This document shows positions 23,464 to 34,147 of a stretch of 64,000 nucleotides of DNA, in pieces; positions within the stretch are counted from its first letter, which is position 1, and each line of letters starts with the position of its first letter. The DNA lies in assembly GCA_011317545.1 (NCBI GenBank), contig WUJK01000002.1:2294001-2358000 (forward strand). The letters run 5' to 3'. The notes below the pieces were generated by a model. It had not been told where the DNA came from. It searched no databases and saw nothing but the letters and a program-made list of their open reading frames with translations. Made by a program: the position numbers and the translations under genes. The DNA is from Coniella vitis. Taxonomy: Eukaryota > Ascomycota > Sordariomycetes > Diaporthales > Schizoparmaceae.

Positions 23464-26400
23464 ATGGGTATCCCCGCGGCCTTCCGATGGCTTTCCAACA
23501 AGTATCCCAAGATCATTTCCCCGGTCGTCGAGGACCAGCCCGTGACCATGGAGGATGGCACTGTCATTCCTGTTGATGCCACTCGGCCGAACCCGAACGG
23601 CGAAGAGTTCGACAACCTGTACTTAGATATGAACGGTATTGTCCATCCTTGTTCTCATCCCGAAGACAGGCCTCCTCCCAAGGACGAGGAGGAGATGATG
23701 GTTGAGATCTTCAAGTACACCGACCGAGTGGTCAACATGGTAAGGCCGCGTAAGCTCCTCATGATTGCTGTTGGTAAGTTTTCCCGCTCACTGCGACCAC
23801 TTCTCCCCCAACTGCTGCCAAGTAGCCACAATGCTGACAGTCGCTTCGTCTTCTCCATGTAGATGGTGTCGCCCCTCGTGCAAAGATGAACCAGCAGCGC
23901 TCTCGCCGTTTCCGTGCCGCTCAGGATGCGAAGCAGAAGGAAGAAGACAAGCAGAAGCTGCTTACCCTACTTAAGCAACAAAATGGCGGTAGTCATCCTG
24001 CAGAGTCAACGGAAGAGGTTGTCAAGAAAGCTTTTGACTCCAACTCCATCACACCAGGTACGCCCTTTATGGAAATCCTGGCCGCCAGTCTCAGGTATTG
24101 GTGCAGTTACAAGTTGAATACCGATCCCGCTTGGGCCAAGCTCAAAGTCATCATTTCCGATGCAACTATCCCTGGAGAGGGTGAACACAAGATCATGAAT
24201 TTCGTTCGCTCACAGCGCTCCTCCCCTGAGCACGATCCCAACACTCGTCACGTCATTTACGGCCTGGATGCAGACCTTATCATGCTTGGTCTGGCCACGC
24301 ACGAGCCTCATTTCCGAGTTCTGCGTGAAGACGTTTTCTTTGACCAAGGAAAGGCAAGAATGTGTAAATTGTGCGGCCAAAAGGGCCACGATGCGCAGAA
24401 CTGCCGTGGTGAGGCCAAAGATCGAGAGGCGGACTTTGACGGCAAAGACAATGCTCATCCTCTCAAGCCATTTATCTGGCTCCACGTTTCCATATTCCGA
24501 GAATATCTTGCCGTTGAACTCGAAGTGCCCAATCTTCCCTTCAAGTGGGACATTGAGCGCGCTATTGATGATTGGGTTTTCATGTGTTTCTTTGTCGGCA
24601 ACGACTTCTTACCTCACCTCCCTGCCCTTGAGATTAGAGAGAACGGCATAGACACACTCGTTGCTATTTGGAAAGACAATCTGCCCTTCATGGGCGGATT
24701 CCTGACGAAGGACGGACATTGCGACCTTGGCCGCGCACAGCTCATCATGGCAGGCCTTGCAAAGCAAGAAGATGCAATTTTCCGCCGCCGAAAGGAGACA
24801 GAAGACCGGCGTGAAGCCAACTTTAAGAGAAGGAAGCTGCAGGAACAGGGTCGCAACGGAGGCGACAGGAACAACAACAACAATGCGGCTGCTCCTGGTG
24901 GCAGTAGGCAAAAGATTAAGCTGGACAACATGGTACCTGGTCTCGCGCCTGAGGCAGCTTTCATGCCCATTACCAGCCTTCCAGGTCCTCTGGCCAACCC
25001 TCAAAAGGCCATCAATCACGATATCGTGGTCAATCGAAGCGTAGTGCAGAGCGCCAATACGGCCAACAAGAGCGCCGCAAGTGTTTTAAAGAGTCAGATA
25101 CAAGGACTGATGGGCAAGGGCACTGACCAAGCTGAGGATGCAGCCAAAGACAAGGACGAAATTGTCGCTCCGTCCGGTGCGACGAAGCGCAAAGCAGCAC
25201 TTATTGAAGAAAATGGCGCCAGTACCCCAGCCAGCGACAGTGCCGACGCCGCAACTCCATCTGCTACTGATTCTGAGGAGCCAAGCGACACAGTTCGACT
25301 CTGGGAAGAGGGATATTCCGACAGGTATTATGAACAAAAGTTCAAGGTAGATCCCAAGGATATCGAGTTCCGACACAAAGTGGCTAGACACTATGTGGAA
25401 GGCCTAGCATGGGTTTTGATGTACTATTTTCAGGGTTGTCCGTCCTGGGATTGGTACTACCCTTTCCATTACGCACCCTTTGCTGCAGATTTCGTTGACT
25501 TGGACAAGATGGAGATCAAGTTTGAAAAGGGCAGGATTTCCAAGCCTTACGAGCAACTAATGAGCGTTCTCCCAGCAGCATCAAGGCACGCTATTCCAGA
25601 GGTTTTCCACGACCTCATGACCAACGAAGACAGCACTATCATCGACTTTTATCCCGAGGATTTCGAGGTCGATCTCAACGGCAAAAAGATGGCGTGGCAG
25701 GGTATTGCTCTGTTGCCGTTCATTGATATGGATCGACTGCTCACTGCTATGCACCAAAAGTACCCTTTGATGAGTGAAGACGAAGCAGCCCGCAACGAGA
25801 ACGGCCGGGAAGTTTTGATCATTTCGGACGGACATACGCTCCTCTACGACGATGTCATCAATCATTTCTACTCAAAGAAGCAAGGCGCTCCAAAGTACGA
25901 ACTTGACCCTAAGCTTAGCGAGGGCCTGGCTGGTGAGGTCGAGAAAGTGGAAGGATACCTGCCTCATGGCGCTCTGGTCTATCCGCTTGAGCGAAAGTCG
26001 ATGCCTGACATTGACTACGACCGGTCCTTGACGTACGTACTCTCATCACCCATATTCTCCATCTTGAACATGATTGCTGACCGAAACGCAGTGTCAATTA
26101 CCAGATGCCAGCTAGCGCGCACACGCACAAGTCTATGTTACTTCGTGGTGTACAGCTGCCCGCCCCTGCCCTCGACAGAAACGACATTGAAGAGACTCGC
26201 AACAAGGCCCGTCGCACGGGTAGAAGCCATGGGGGCGCACCCTTGGGACGATCTGACTACCGCGGCGGTCGTAATCAGCAGATCAGCTACGCTCCTGGCG
26301 GTGGTTATCAGGGTCGCGGAGGAGGTGGGTATCAAGGGCGCGGGCGCGGCTTTGGCCGTGATAACTACAGCAACGGCCATTCACGCAATGGTGGCGGCGG

Positions 26401-26770
26401 TGGCGGATACCCTGCACCACCAGCGGGCTGGATTCCGCCACCACCAGGAGCTCCGGGCTTTGGTGCCGGTGTGCCTCCTCCGCCCCCGCCAGCACACTAC
26501 AACAATGGCGGGGGCTATGGTGGACATAATGGCGGAGGCGGATATTCCCAACCATATGGCGGTGCAGGTGGCTATGGTGCCCAAGCAGCTCCGCCACCCG
26601 GTGCGCCATACTACGGTGGTAGTAATGGGGGGTATCAGAATCAGAGCTATGGACAAGCACCGCCCCAGCACCGTGGATATGGAGGGGGATACGGCGGTGA
26701 CAGGAGCTATGGCCGAGGAGGCGGATATAATAACAACCAGGGATATGGAAACGGCGGTTATCGTCGGTAA
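23464..26770 (+). CDS. rat1: Nuclear 5'-3' exoribonuclease Rat1/Xrn2
   Basis: It degrades RNA with a 5' monophosphate in the nucleus, and in the family acts in rRNA/snoRNA processing and torpedo transcription termination. Exons 23464-23773, 23863-26032 and 26092-26770 give 1,052 residues. The N-terminus has [17 protein letters not shown] and [14 protein letters not shown]; the first splice yields [18 protein letters not shown]. Acidic catalytic motifs [19 protein letters not shown] and [11 protein letters not shown] are intact. A CCHC zinc knuckle, C271-x2-C274-x4-H279-x4-C284, is typical of the nuclear Rat1 branch rather than the cytoplasmic Xrn1. The C-terminal exon adds about 190 residues of RGG, Pro and GYGG-rich low-complexity sequence, probably an RNA-binding tail. 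The last intron is only 59 bp. Confidence 0.97.
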
Positions 26771-27746
26771 ACATGCTCGAGCGTTCATGGGTCCTGATTC
26801 AGATGAACGACGATGGGATTGTTGAACAAGCAGTGTTATCAGACCGAGATTCAGGCAGAATCCGAGTAGCGGCCCCTCAACTGTTCGGGATGAGGATATC
26901 AGCGTTTGTTCGAAACAATACCAATGCAGTCATGTGTTATTCACTGAGGTTTGCTGGATACAGTGTTGTAGATATTTTTGCGTTCAACTTCTTTATCCGT
27001 CGGTTGAGGCGAAGCGGGAACGGGCCATGTACCTGCAACTCGTATGCCAGTGTGATAATTCTTCCACGTCCTCCTCCCCCCGGTGAGACTTTTGCACTCG
27101 TATCTCGGTGATTTTGCGTCCGTTGACAAAATCTGCATATGCCACATACAAAAGAAACACCATCAAGCATCAAAGACCGAGTGCAAGAACGGCTTCACTG
27201 GTTTATATCGCGTCAAGTGCGGCTTGAGCTCGAATCTGCAAGACGCGTTGCACTGTGCATATGGCGTTGTCGTCTTGTACTTGGCAGCAAACTTTCCCTT
27301 GCTCTCTCTCTCTTTCTCTTTCTCTCTCTCTCTCCGCCTCAACGATGCCGGTCGTCATTCTCGGCTAGAGTTTGCATCACTGACCAGATCCATCAATGCA
27401 AGATAAGAAGAAAAAAAAAGAAAAAAAAAAGAAAAAAAAAAAGAAAAAAAAAGAAAAAAAAAGAAGGAAAAAGAAGGAAACAAGAGAGATACAAGCACAT
27501 GATCAACACTCCTCACCCTCTCTCCTTCCCAACGAGGCCATCTCGTAGCCTCCTCAGTCGGTCCATCGGATAGCGCAGCAAGCCGGTGACGAGGCGGCCA
27601 AAAAAGAGAAAAGGTTGGACTTGATGATCAATTGATCATGCATCCATCGCGAACTGCTAAGCGAGGTGTGAACTGGAACAGAAAGATGGACGACAAGCTG
27701 TCACGTACTGTTTTGAGTAATGACCGCCGGTTTTGCTGGCTGTTGG

Positions 27747-27749
27747 AAA

Positions 27750-27781
<32 letters not shown>

Positions 27782-27785
27782 GGGG
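27747..27785. repeat. A(27)-G(12) homopolymer junction
   Basis: An uninterrupted run of about 27 A passes directly into about 12 G. The same polarity recurs at 47835-47863 and, on the opposite strand, at 42287-42308. Long homopolymers are prone to assembly error, so the exact lengths are uncertain. Confidence 0.85.
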
Positions 27786-27890
27786 TGGAATCAGGGTTTC
27801 AGTGCAGTGAGGGGATTTTGAAACGATACATACATAGTGCTGGAGTACTCTCTGGCAGTCTGGGTAGAGTATGTGCAATGACGATCGGTG

Positions 27891-27917
27891 CCCCCCCCCC
27901 CCCCCACACACACACAG
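27891..27917. repeat. C(15) run joined to CA repeat
   Basis: About 15 C are followed by about six CA units in non-coding DNA, a compound microsatellite. Confidence 0.85.
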
Positions 27918-29106
27918 ACATTACAGCGTGCAGGATCCCGATCACCCTTCCCATCCGTCCATCCATCCATCTTCTCGTCCAGTTGCAGAGCATGAGAAGA
28001 GGAAGAGGAAGAGGAAGGGGGAGTGCGCAAGTCGGCAAAGTAAGTATGTATACCTAGCAGACGAAGTACTGTTCAGGTTGTCGAGTATAAGTAGCATTAA
28101 CGTCAAGAACAAAGGGGCCAAATAAAAAAGAAGAAGAAAAGAAAAAAAAAAAAAAAACCCCAAAACTGCGTGATGAATCACTTTTTGCGCCATATTCGAC
28201 CTACCCAAAGAGGATGCTAGCTAATGTCTGGGACGCGTAAGTAAGGCCCCGGTGCTGCCTTTGCGCGTAATGCATCTTTTCATGTGCACCACCTAGAGGC
28301 TTCTTCCAGGGGTCCTGGTTTGATCTTTTCTTTGGACTTATTATGTACGCTTGCTGGGGTGTTTGTACATGGTGCAACGGTATATGTGTACAGAGCATCG
28401 GTGCTGTCTTTTTTGGTGGAGATCTGTCGATCAGACCTGCATTAGTTAGCCGGTTTGAGTGTGTGGTGATGTGGGTGGGTGGTATTCGGTAGGTAAAGCA
28501 GATTGGGGTTGGTCGATATATTGAAGGCTTCTGTGGCGTGTTGGTGTGCATGTCCTGGTTGTCTCGCTTGGGGACTTTGGATGGTGATGATCTCGCAACG
28601 GATGAGAGGTGGAAGTAGGAAGGTTATACAAGGACTTTGCGTAGCGATGGAGGTGGTTCAAGTATACAGCAAACCTAAACCTGAACTTGAACATCGATAC
28701 GGTAGTCTCGATATCAGATGGTTGTAGCATCATTGCCTCACCACAGAATACAGAAGGCTATAGATTCTCCGAGAACATTGTGTATGTGGCACAGACAGAG
28801 CAGAACACTATCACTCAGCCACCAGCCCTCAACGCCACCCTGTCTGTGCTTGATATTCCAATTCTTCACAACCTGCCTCCGTCCCGTCTACCGCGCCCAA
28901 GGGCCCAAGGCTCGGCTCGTCCAGTGCCGCAAGCGAGCAAAACCCTCGCACGAGCACGCCTCTTGGACTGACAATGGAACCACCCCGCCCCTGTCCCTAC
29001 GCGTCCTTCCTTTTCGAGAATCATCACGAATGATACCACCGCCAACGGTCCCGCGGGAAGGCGCACTTGATACCAGAGCATCAACAAGAATCACGAAACT
29101 CCAAAG

Positions 29107-29113
29107 TATAAAG
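29107..29113 (+). promoter_or_regulatory. Putative TATA box
   Basis: TATAAAG lies about 140 bp before the ATG of the small secreted repeat protein, and CT-rich sequence follows it. This fits a fungal core promoter, but the transcription start is not known. Confidence 0.35.
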
Positions 29114-29252
29114 AGGCACCCTCTTTCCGACCCTTCACCGTCCTCTCAAGCCCTCATTCCTCATCACCAGCAATCCAGCCCAGTCCAGTGCCTACAAGCC
29201 AAAGCCTCTCTTCTTCTCCAACTTCTCTCCCTCCTAGAAACAGCCCGCCAAA

Positions 29253-29534
29253 ATGCAGACCACAACCCTCTTCACCCTCATCGCAACCTCCGCTTCCCTC
29301 TTCTCGACGGCGGCGCTCGCCGCCGCCCTGGCCATCACCCTCCCAACTGATCTCTCCGCCACGCTCACCCTTCCCACCACCATCTCCATCCCAACCGATG
29401 TGTCGACTACGCTGTCTCTCGATCTCCCGACGGCGATCCCGACTGATCTGCCCACGACCCTCTCGCTGTCGGTGACGATCCCTACGACCCTGACTCTGCC
29501 CACCACGTTGCCCACCACCGTTAGCTTGATCTAA
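29253..29534 (+). CDS. Small secreted Leu-Pro-Thr repeat protein
   Basis: A single-exon protein of 93 residues with an AAAATG start context. A signal peptide is obvious (about residues 1-23, TLFTLIATSASLFSTAALAA). The mature part consists almost wholly of degenerate repeats on the pattern [LI]-P-T-[TD]-[LIV]-[ST]-x-[TL]-L, with no Cys and almost no charge beyond a few Asp. No known family is recognised. It could be a wall-associated or surface-active protein, or an effector-like secreted peptide, but this is speculation. TATAAAG lies about 140 bp upstream. The threonine-rich repeat could carry O-glycans. Confidence 0.7.
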   Translation: MQTTTLFTLIATSASLFSTAALAAALAITLPTDLSATLTLPTTISIPTDVSTTLSLDLPTAIPTDLPTTLSLSVTIPTTLTLPTTLPTTVSLI

Positions 29535-30347
29535 GGGCACAGTGTGCGGGAAGGGAAGTCAGCTGGGAGGATGGGAATGAGCCGGGGGGGGGGGCAAGGT
29601 GATGCAATGATGGCTTCCCGTGGCTGATGCTGTTGACATGAAGAGGTAAGGTGCAGACTCGGAAGCGTGCGCTGACAAAACGACTGACATATTTCCAGAG
29701 TCGAGGTCAAGTTGGATCTGGGAGCTGAAGGCGCATGTTGTTGTTGTTGGCATAGAGGTCAAGCTCAGACCCAACGGATAGTAGTGCTATAAAATCGAGG
29801 TTGCACAGATGGTATCTTTTGTCTATTGGATTTTGTCGACATTTTTTTGTTGACGGACTTGTATAAAGACGTCAACGTTTCCACTGTCAATATACAAATT
29901 GTCCCTCGCTCGCTTTACTCCTCATCCTCGGACTTCATCACATCTCGGTGCTTATTGAAACTCTCTTTGGTCAGTCGGACTGAGAACCTCTGGCTGCGAT
30001 TTTGACAGAGCTGCCATGGTCCAACTCAATATGCGGATTCGAAGGCTGTCTGTAACCTCATCGGCTATCCGTGTTAAAGACGAATTTTCCCCTTGAACTC
30101 GGCATTGTATTGTATGACGGAGCATAACTCTTCGCCGCAGTCCCCGAGGCGCCTCGTCGAAACAGAGGCTTACAGCCAAAGTCTGCCAAATGTTGCTGAT
30201 GCCATTCTCTGCTGAGATTGTCAACTGAATTGAATGCCTTCATTCGTGCTCCAGGCCCGGTACTTGGCACAGCTGGTCAGATCAGACCAGCGGACGAGTA
30301 ACCGCGGCTAGTCGAGCCCTGGGCTTGCACTCTTTCCAACCTGCCAC
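29535..30347. other. Convergent 3' flanks
   Basis: This 0.8 kb stretch lies between the secreted repeat protein and the Ser-rich hypothetical protein, which converge. It includes a G run of about 11 near 29585. Frames are short and unconserved. Confidence 0.55.
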
Positions 30348-30956
30348 CTAAAAGCCCGCCCCCTGATTCAGAGCAAAGTTTGACTGTAAACTCCCGCCAT
30401 AGGTCAGGCTTGAATATGTACCGTTCATGATATTCGAGCTCGTCACCCCGGTGGCTAAATAGCCGCTCGCATCACGCCCAGACGACGGCGACTGCGTCCT
30501 GCTGCTGTTTACTTGGTGAGATGCTGTCGGGTTTGGTGGCGATGGCGACGACGATGCTACATGCCCTGTCGCCCGTCGTCGACTGGGACTCGCTCCTTGG
30601 CCAAAATATAACATGCTGCCGCCGGCATCGTCGCTCTGGTTTCTTGCATGTCTTGTGCTGTTGCTGCCGTCTGTGTAAGCGGTGGGGGTAGATGCACCCG
30701 ACACAGATGCGGCCTTGCGGCGCCCAGTGGGAGTGGTGGCAGTTGCGGTTGATGATGATGATGATGATCCAGGCACCTCTAGACGCTGCCAGCTCGGTAT
30801 GTAAGCCTCAGCCTGTTGCTTGATTGTGGGCTCTCTAGATTCGCTCGCGGATCTGGATGCTGACGGTGTTGTGTTTGTGCTATCGCCCGAAGATTGTTCG
30901 CTGGCGTGGTGGAAATGGCGTGTTATCCGGGCTAGCCTGCTGCCTCGGTGTGACAT
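30348..30956 (-). CDS. Ser-rich hypothetical protein
   Basis: A single exon encodes 202 residues starting MSHRGSRLARITRHFHHAS. The protein is rich in Ser, Thr, Arg and Pro and is probably disordered. The one ordered-looking motif is IKQQAEAYIPSWQRLEVPG (about residues 45-63). Towards the C-terminus, SSLTYGGSLQSNFALNQGAGF has no charge and could be a short binding segment. No domain is recognised. The ATG has no nearby in-frame competitor upstream. It is most likely a real gene given the lack of a competing frame and the convergent layout, but a role cannot be assigned. Confidence 0.6.
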   Translation of the reverse strand: MSHRGSRLARITRHFHHASEQSSGDSTNTTPSASRSASESREPTIKQQAEAYIPSWQRLEVPGSSSSSSTATATTPTGRRKAASVSGASTPTAYTDGSNSTRHARNQSDDAGGSMLYFGQGASPSRRRATGHVASSSPSPPNPTASHQVNSSRTQSPSSGRDASGYLATGVTSSNIMNGTYSSLTYGGSLQSNFALNQGAGF

Positions 30957-31515
30957 TTTGACTGTACGCTGTTAATTGGCTGGTATCCTGTGGGTAATGA
31001 ATGGCTCTTTTGTCTTGTTTTCCCCCTTGTGAAATCCACGCAAGATAGACGCGTAGTAAGCAGTTTCGAAAACAAGTTGCCGAGTGAGCAGAGGCAGGCG
31101 AGGAAACGGAACAAAACTTTAACTTTTGTCAAAGATCCCCAAGACAGCGAAGTAAGGGGTGGTCTAAGCCTGCAAACTTAAGCCTGGGGGCTGTGTATGA
31201 CACGCGTCCATCGGTGGGTTGCCAGGTTGCCTCTGAGCCGTCCGTATACTCAGGCCCACGCTGGGTCTTGGCAAGGCTTGGGTGTCTTTAATGAGAAAGG
31301 CTTGCATGTGTCAAACCTGCAAGACTGTCAGACTTCAAGGTCGGAAGCGACACGTAGCCTTGTCACCTTTGGCCGCAAAGGAGTGCCATGTGGTCAAAGT
31401 CTAAACTCGAGTGCTTCATCCATTGCATTACAGCGTCGGCAGCCTACTTGCCTGCGATACGTACAAGGTCAAACCCCCTCCCCCGGTTCCCCTTCCAACG
31501 GGTGGGCAACAACAT
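30957..31515. other. Intergenic, promoter of the Ser-rich gene
   Basis: This 0.56 kb stretch lies between the Ser-rich gene start and the GH43 stop, both on the minus strand. Nothing else is recognised. Confidence 0.55.
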
Positions 31516-32673
31516 CTAGATGAATTTCTTGAATTTGTCAAAGGCCTTTTGCACCGGCGCTGGGGCCTTGCTGGCCAAGTGTTCCATCTTTTGACCGATG
31601 CTGGACGAGTGTGCATGATGCTGCTGCTGCTGCTGCTGCTGCTGCTGTAGCGGCTGCTGTTGGGCCAAGTTGTTCCCTGCGCCTCCACTCCAAAACGGGT
31701 TGTTGGGGGAATCCGAGCAGCACAAAGGCGGTGCGTCGTGAGCAAAGTGGTATGGTTGCATGGCTATGACTCGGGCCTTTCTGTTGCCAAAGCCTTCGCC
31801 CCAGTTGGCTGTTGCGTGGTAGATGCAAAACACTCTCTGATCGCCTGGAATCGGGCTGAGCAGGAAGCTGGCATGGCCTGGCGCATATGGCCCAGGACGC
31901 GACTGGTCATTGAAGAGCAGCGGCGTGGGCTTCTTGATCCAGGACTTGGGATCGAGCGGGTCTGCATTGGGCGCCGCTAGACGCAGCAGGCCGAGCTTGT
32001 ACTCGCTTGTGAAGCTGGCGTGGCCCGAATAGACGATACCGGTGAAGGCGCCGTTGGGCAGGTTGAGCCACGTGGGACCTTCATTGATGCCTCGCCTGCC
32101 ATTGTCGAAGCGCTCCCAGTCGAGCTCGCCGCGAGCAATGCACGCGGGTGCCAAGATGGATTCTGCCACAACCTCTTCGGGCGACACCATCTGGGCTAGG
32201 TAGAGGTTCTGCTGCGTGTCCGAGTTGTCGCCAGGAGGCCAGCCAGACCAGCACAGATACAGGTCTTGGCCGTTCGGACTGAAGACGGTGGCATCAATCG
32301 AGAACTGCTCCGGCATGCCCTTGAGGGGCCCAAGGAACTCCCACCCCGCAGCATCCATCGGGTCCTGCAGCCTCGAGCGCAGAACAATGGTGCGGTGGGC
32401 TGGGTTCCCGGCGCCGGGGTGGGAGGCGGTCGCATAGATGTACCAGGCGCCGTTGAGCTCGTGCAGCTCAGGGGCCCAGATATCCGCAGACCAGGGCGAT
32501 CCGTTTTCGGGCTGCCAAATCACAGACTTGCGAGGGTTGTGGAAGTCTTCCATCAAGGGCGACTCCCAGATCGAAATGCGGTTGGCGAGGGTGAAGGTCA
32601 AGTAGAAGACGCCATTCGCGGCGATCATCCACGGATCGGGCGTGTCGATATGGGCAATGGTCTTGTTGGACAT
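31516..32673 (-). CDS. GH43 family glycoside hydrolase
   Basis: A five-bladed beta-propeller glycosidase of family 43 (arabinofuranosidase, arabinanase or xylosidase type), 385 residues from the ATG at 32673. The three catalytic carboxylates are visible: general base D13 in HIDTPDPWMI, the pKa-modulating D127 in SIDATVF, and general acid E198 in INEGPTWL. WSADIWAPELHEL (about 61-73) is typical of the family. A His/Gln run near the C-terminus (QQQQ..HHAHSS) precedes a short basic helix-like tail (VQKAFDKFKKFI). No signal peptide follows the ATG. The in-frame sequence just upstream is hydrophobic but has no ATG, so an unseen upstream exon is possible. The substrate is not determined. Confidence 0.88.
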   Translation of the reverse strand: MSNKTIAHIDTPDPWMIAANGVFYLTFTLANRISIWESPLMEDFHNPRKSVIWQPENGSPWSADIWAPELHELNGAWYIYATASHPGAGNPAHRTIVLRSRLQDPMDAAGWEFLGPLKGMPEQFSIDATVFSPNGQDLYLCWSGWPPGDNSDTQQNLYLAQMVSPEEVVAESILAPACIARGELDWERFDNGRRGINEGPTWLNLPNGAFTGIVYSGHASFTSEYKLGLLRLAAPNADPLDPKSWIKKPTPLLFNDQSRPGPYAPGHASFLLSPIPGDQRVFCIYHATANWGEGFGNRKARVIAMQPYHFAHDAPPLCCSDSPNNPFWSGGAGNNLAQQQPLQQQQQQQQQHHAHSSSIGQKMEHLASKAPAPVQKAFDKFKKFI

Positions 32674-33252
32674 GGTGGATGCGGTGGCCGACACGTATGG
32701 AAAGGCTAACAGCAGCAGCGTCTGGTGGATATCGTTGCGAGTTGTTGATGGATAAAGCTGGAGATGCTGTCGCAGTAGAAAGCTTGGAAAGAAGGGTGTA
32801 AGTCGACCTCTTAACACAGCTATGATATGGCTTGTACCTCGGTATTTCCGTTCCAAGTAAGTCAGGACCCCTGGGCCCCTCGAGCAGCAGCACCCTGATC
32901 AGCAGACGTCACTGCAGGGGCCATAGCAACTGCCACGCCCTGTAAACGTCAGCCCCTATGCTATGTGGCTTGGATCGTCAATTCTATCTGCTATGTAGCA
33001 GAGCAGTTCAGCATTCAGCCGCTGCTCATGATGCACCGTTCGCTTCTTGCCGTGGCACTCGTGTGTCCCTGTGTCTTTGTAGACCTTGCAATAGATACTA
33101 TTCCTTGTTTCAGCAATCTTTGGCCGGCTGCAGTCAGCCACGACGTTGCAGCGACCAGATCGGAGGGCGCTATAAGCTTAAAATGTCAACTGGTTTTACT
33201 GTGGTGTTATCAGCCCAGTAGGGCCACAGCAGTCTGCTGTGAGCCACAATAC

Positions 33253-33268
33253 TACTATGTACATAGTA
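33253..33268. repeat. Perfect TACTATGTACATAGTA palindrome
   Basis: TACTATGTACATAGTA is its own reverse complement over 16 bp. It is one of the complete copies of the dispersed element and sits between the divergent GH43 and RasGAP genes. Confidence 0.9.
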
Positions 33269-33422
33269 TGCTGGAAGGGTACCCTGGCAGCCTTGGGTGT
33301 CCAGGAGCTCAGGTTAGGTACTCGAGTACTTGGGCACTCTGGTCTAAGTACAATAGCATGTTCGGACTCGGCACATGGGTTAGCGTCCCTCCACTACTGA
33401 CAGTGCTGTAAGCGCCCAACGC

Positions 33423-33449
33423 ACCAGGGCACCAGGGCACCAGGGCACC
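33423..33449. repeat. Triplicated ACCAGGGC
   Basis: Three head-to-tail copies of the 8-mer ACCAGGGC, followed by ACC, in the RasGAP upstream region. Confidence 0.9.
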
Positions 33450-33635
33450 CAGCTGCCAGACTCGACAGTGGTTGTACAAATCGACCTGTCGCACGCTCCG
33501 CCAGCACAATCGACGAGCCCATGCGAGCCATTCTAGTGGGGTGTGCAGCTGCCGACTGACTGGCCAATTGGCTTGGTTCCGGCCTGTGTGTCTCATTGTA
33601 TCGTCACCCAGTCTTGGCCCAATAACACTGCAAGG

Positions 33636-33660
33636 CTGCTGCTGCTGCTGCTGCTGCTGC
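33636..33660. repeat. CTG microsatellite
   Basis: About eight CTG units lie in the upstream region of the RasGAP gene. They are not in a recognised exon. Confidence 0.85.
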
Positions 33661-34147
33661 CCAACGCCAATCACCAAACTCCAGGAGCCTGCCCGCTGCC
33701 TACTGCCCGCTACCGTTACCGCTGCCGCTGCCGCTGCCGTTGCCGCACCGCTCGTCCGCTTTCCCACCGCCCAATCAGGACCATACCTAGTCCAATACCC
33801 TCGGCCGCTGTCCCCAAATTGATCGATCGCCCTGGCGAGCTTCCCAACTGCCTTGCCTCAGCGACCCGAATCCCCTCTGCCTGCGTCGCGGCGCCCTGTT
33901 CTGGCAAGTCCACACTGCCAGTCTCTAGTCCCCGCCGCTCCCGCCGCCGCGCCCAGCTCCGGGCCCCAAGCCAAGCTCCGCTCCTTGAAAGAGACCTGAT
34001 CAAAAGCGCGACCCACCCGCCTAGAGACACGACCGCACAGGACAGAACAGCATCCCCCCCGCTCTCCCTCGATCCAAAGGCCCACGCAAGGGCATGCTGC
34101 TCTAAACATGCGAAGCAGGGCGACACGTCCCTACATCGCTCGCCACA

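Larger units (their letters stand above)
26771..29252. other. Intergenic, homopolymer-rich
   Basis: This 2.5 kb stretch follows Rat1 and leads to the small secreted-protein gene. It contains a CT tract (about 27301-27332), A-rich runs (27411-27480), a pure A run joined to a G run (27747-27785), and a C run joined to CA repeats (27891-27917). TATAAAG at 29107-29113 is a plausible TATA box for the downstream gene. No other gene is supported. Confidence 0.6.
32674..34147. other. Divergent promoter region, GH43 and RasGAP
   Basis: This 1.47 kb stretch holds a perfect palindromic TACTATGTACATAGTA element (33253-33268), a triplicated ACCAGGGC (33423-33449) and a CTG microsatellite (about 33636-33660). 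It should carry the promoters of both divergent genes. Confidence 0.6.
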
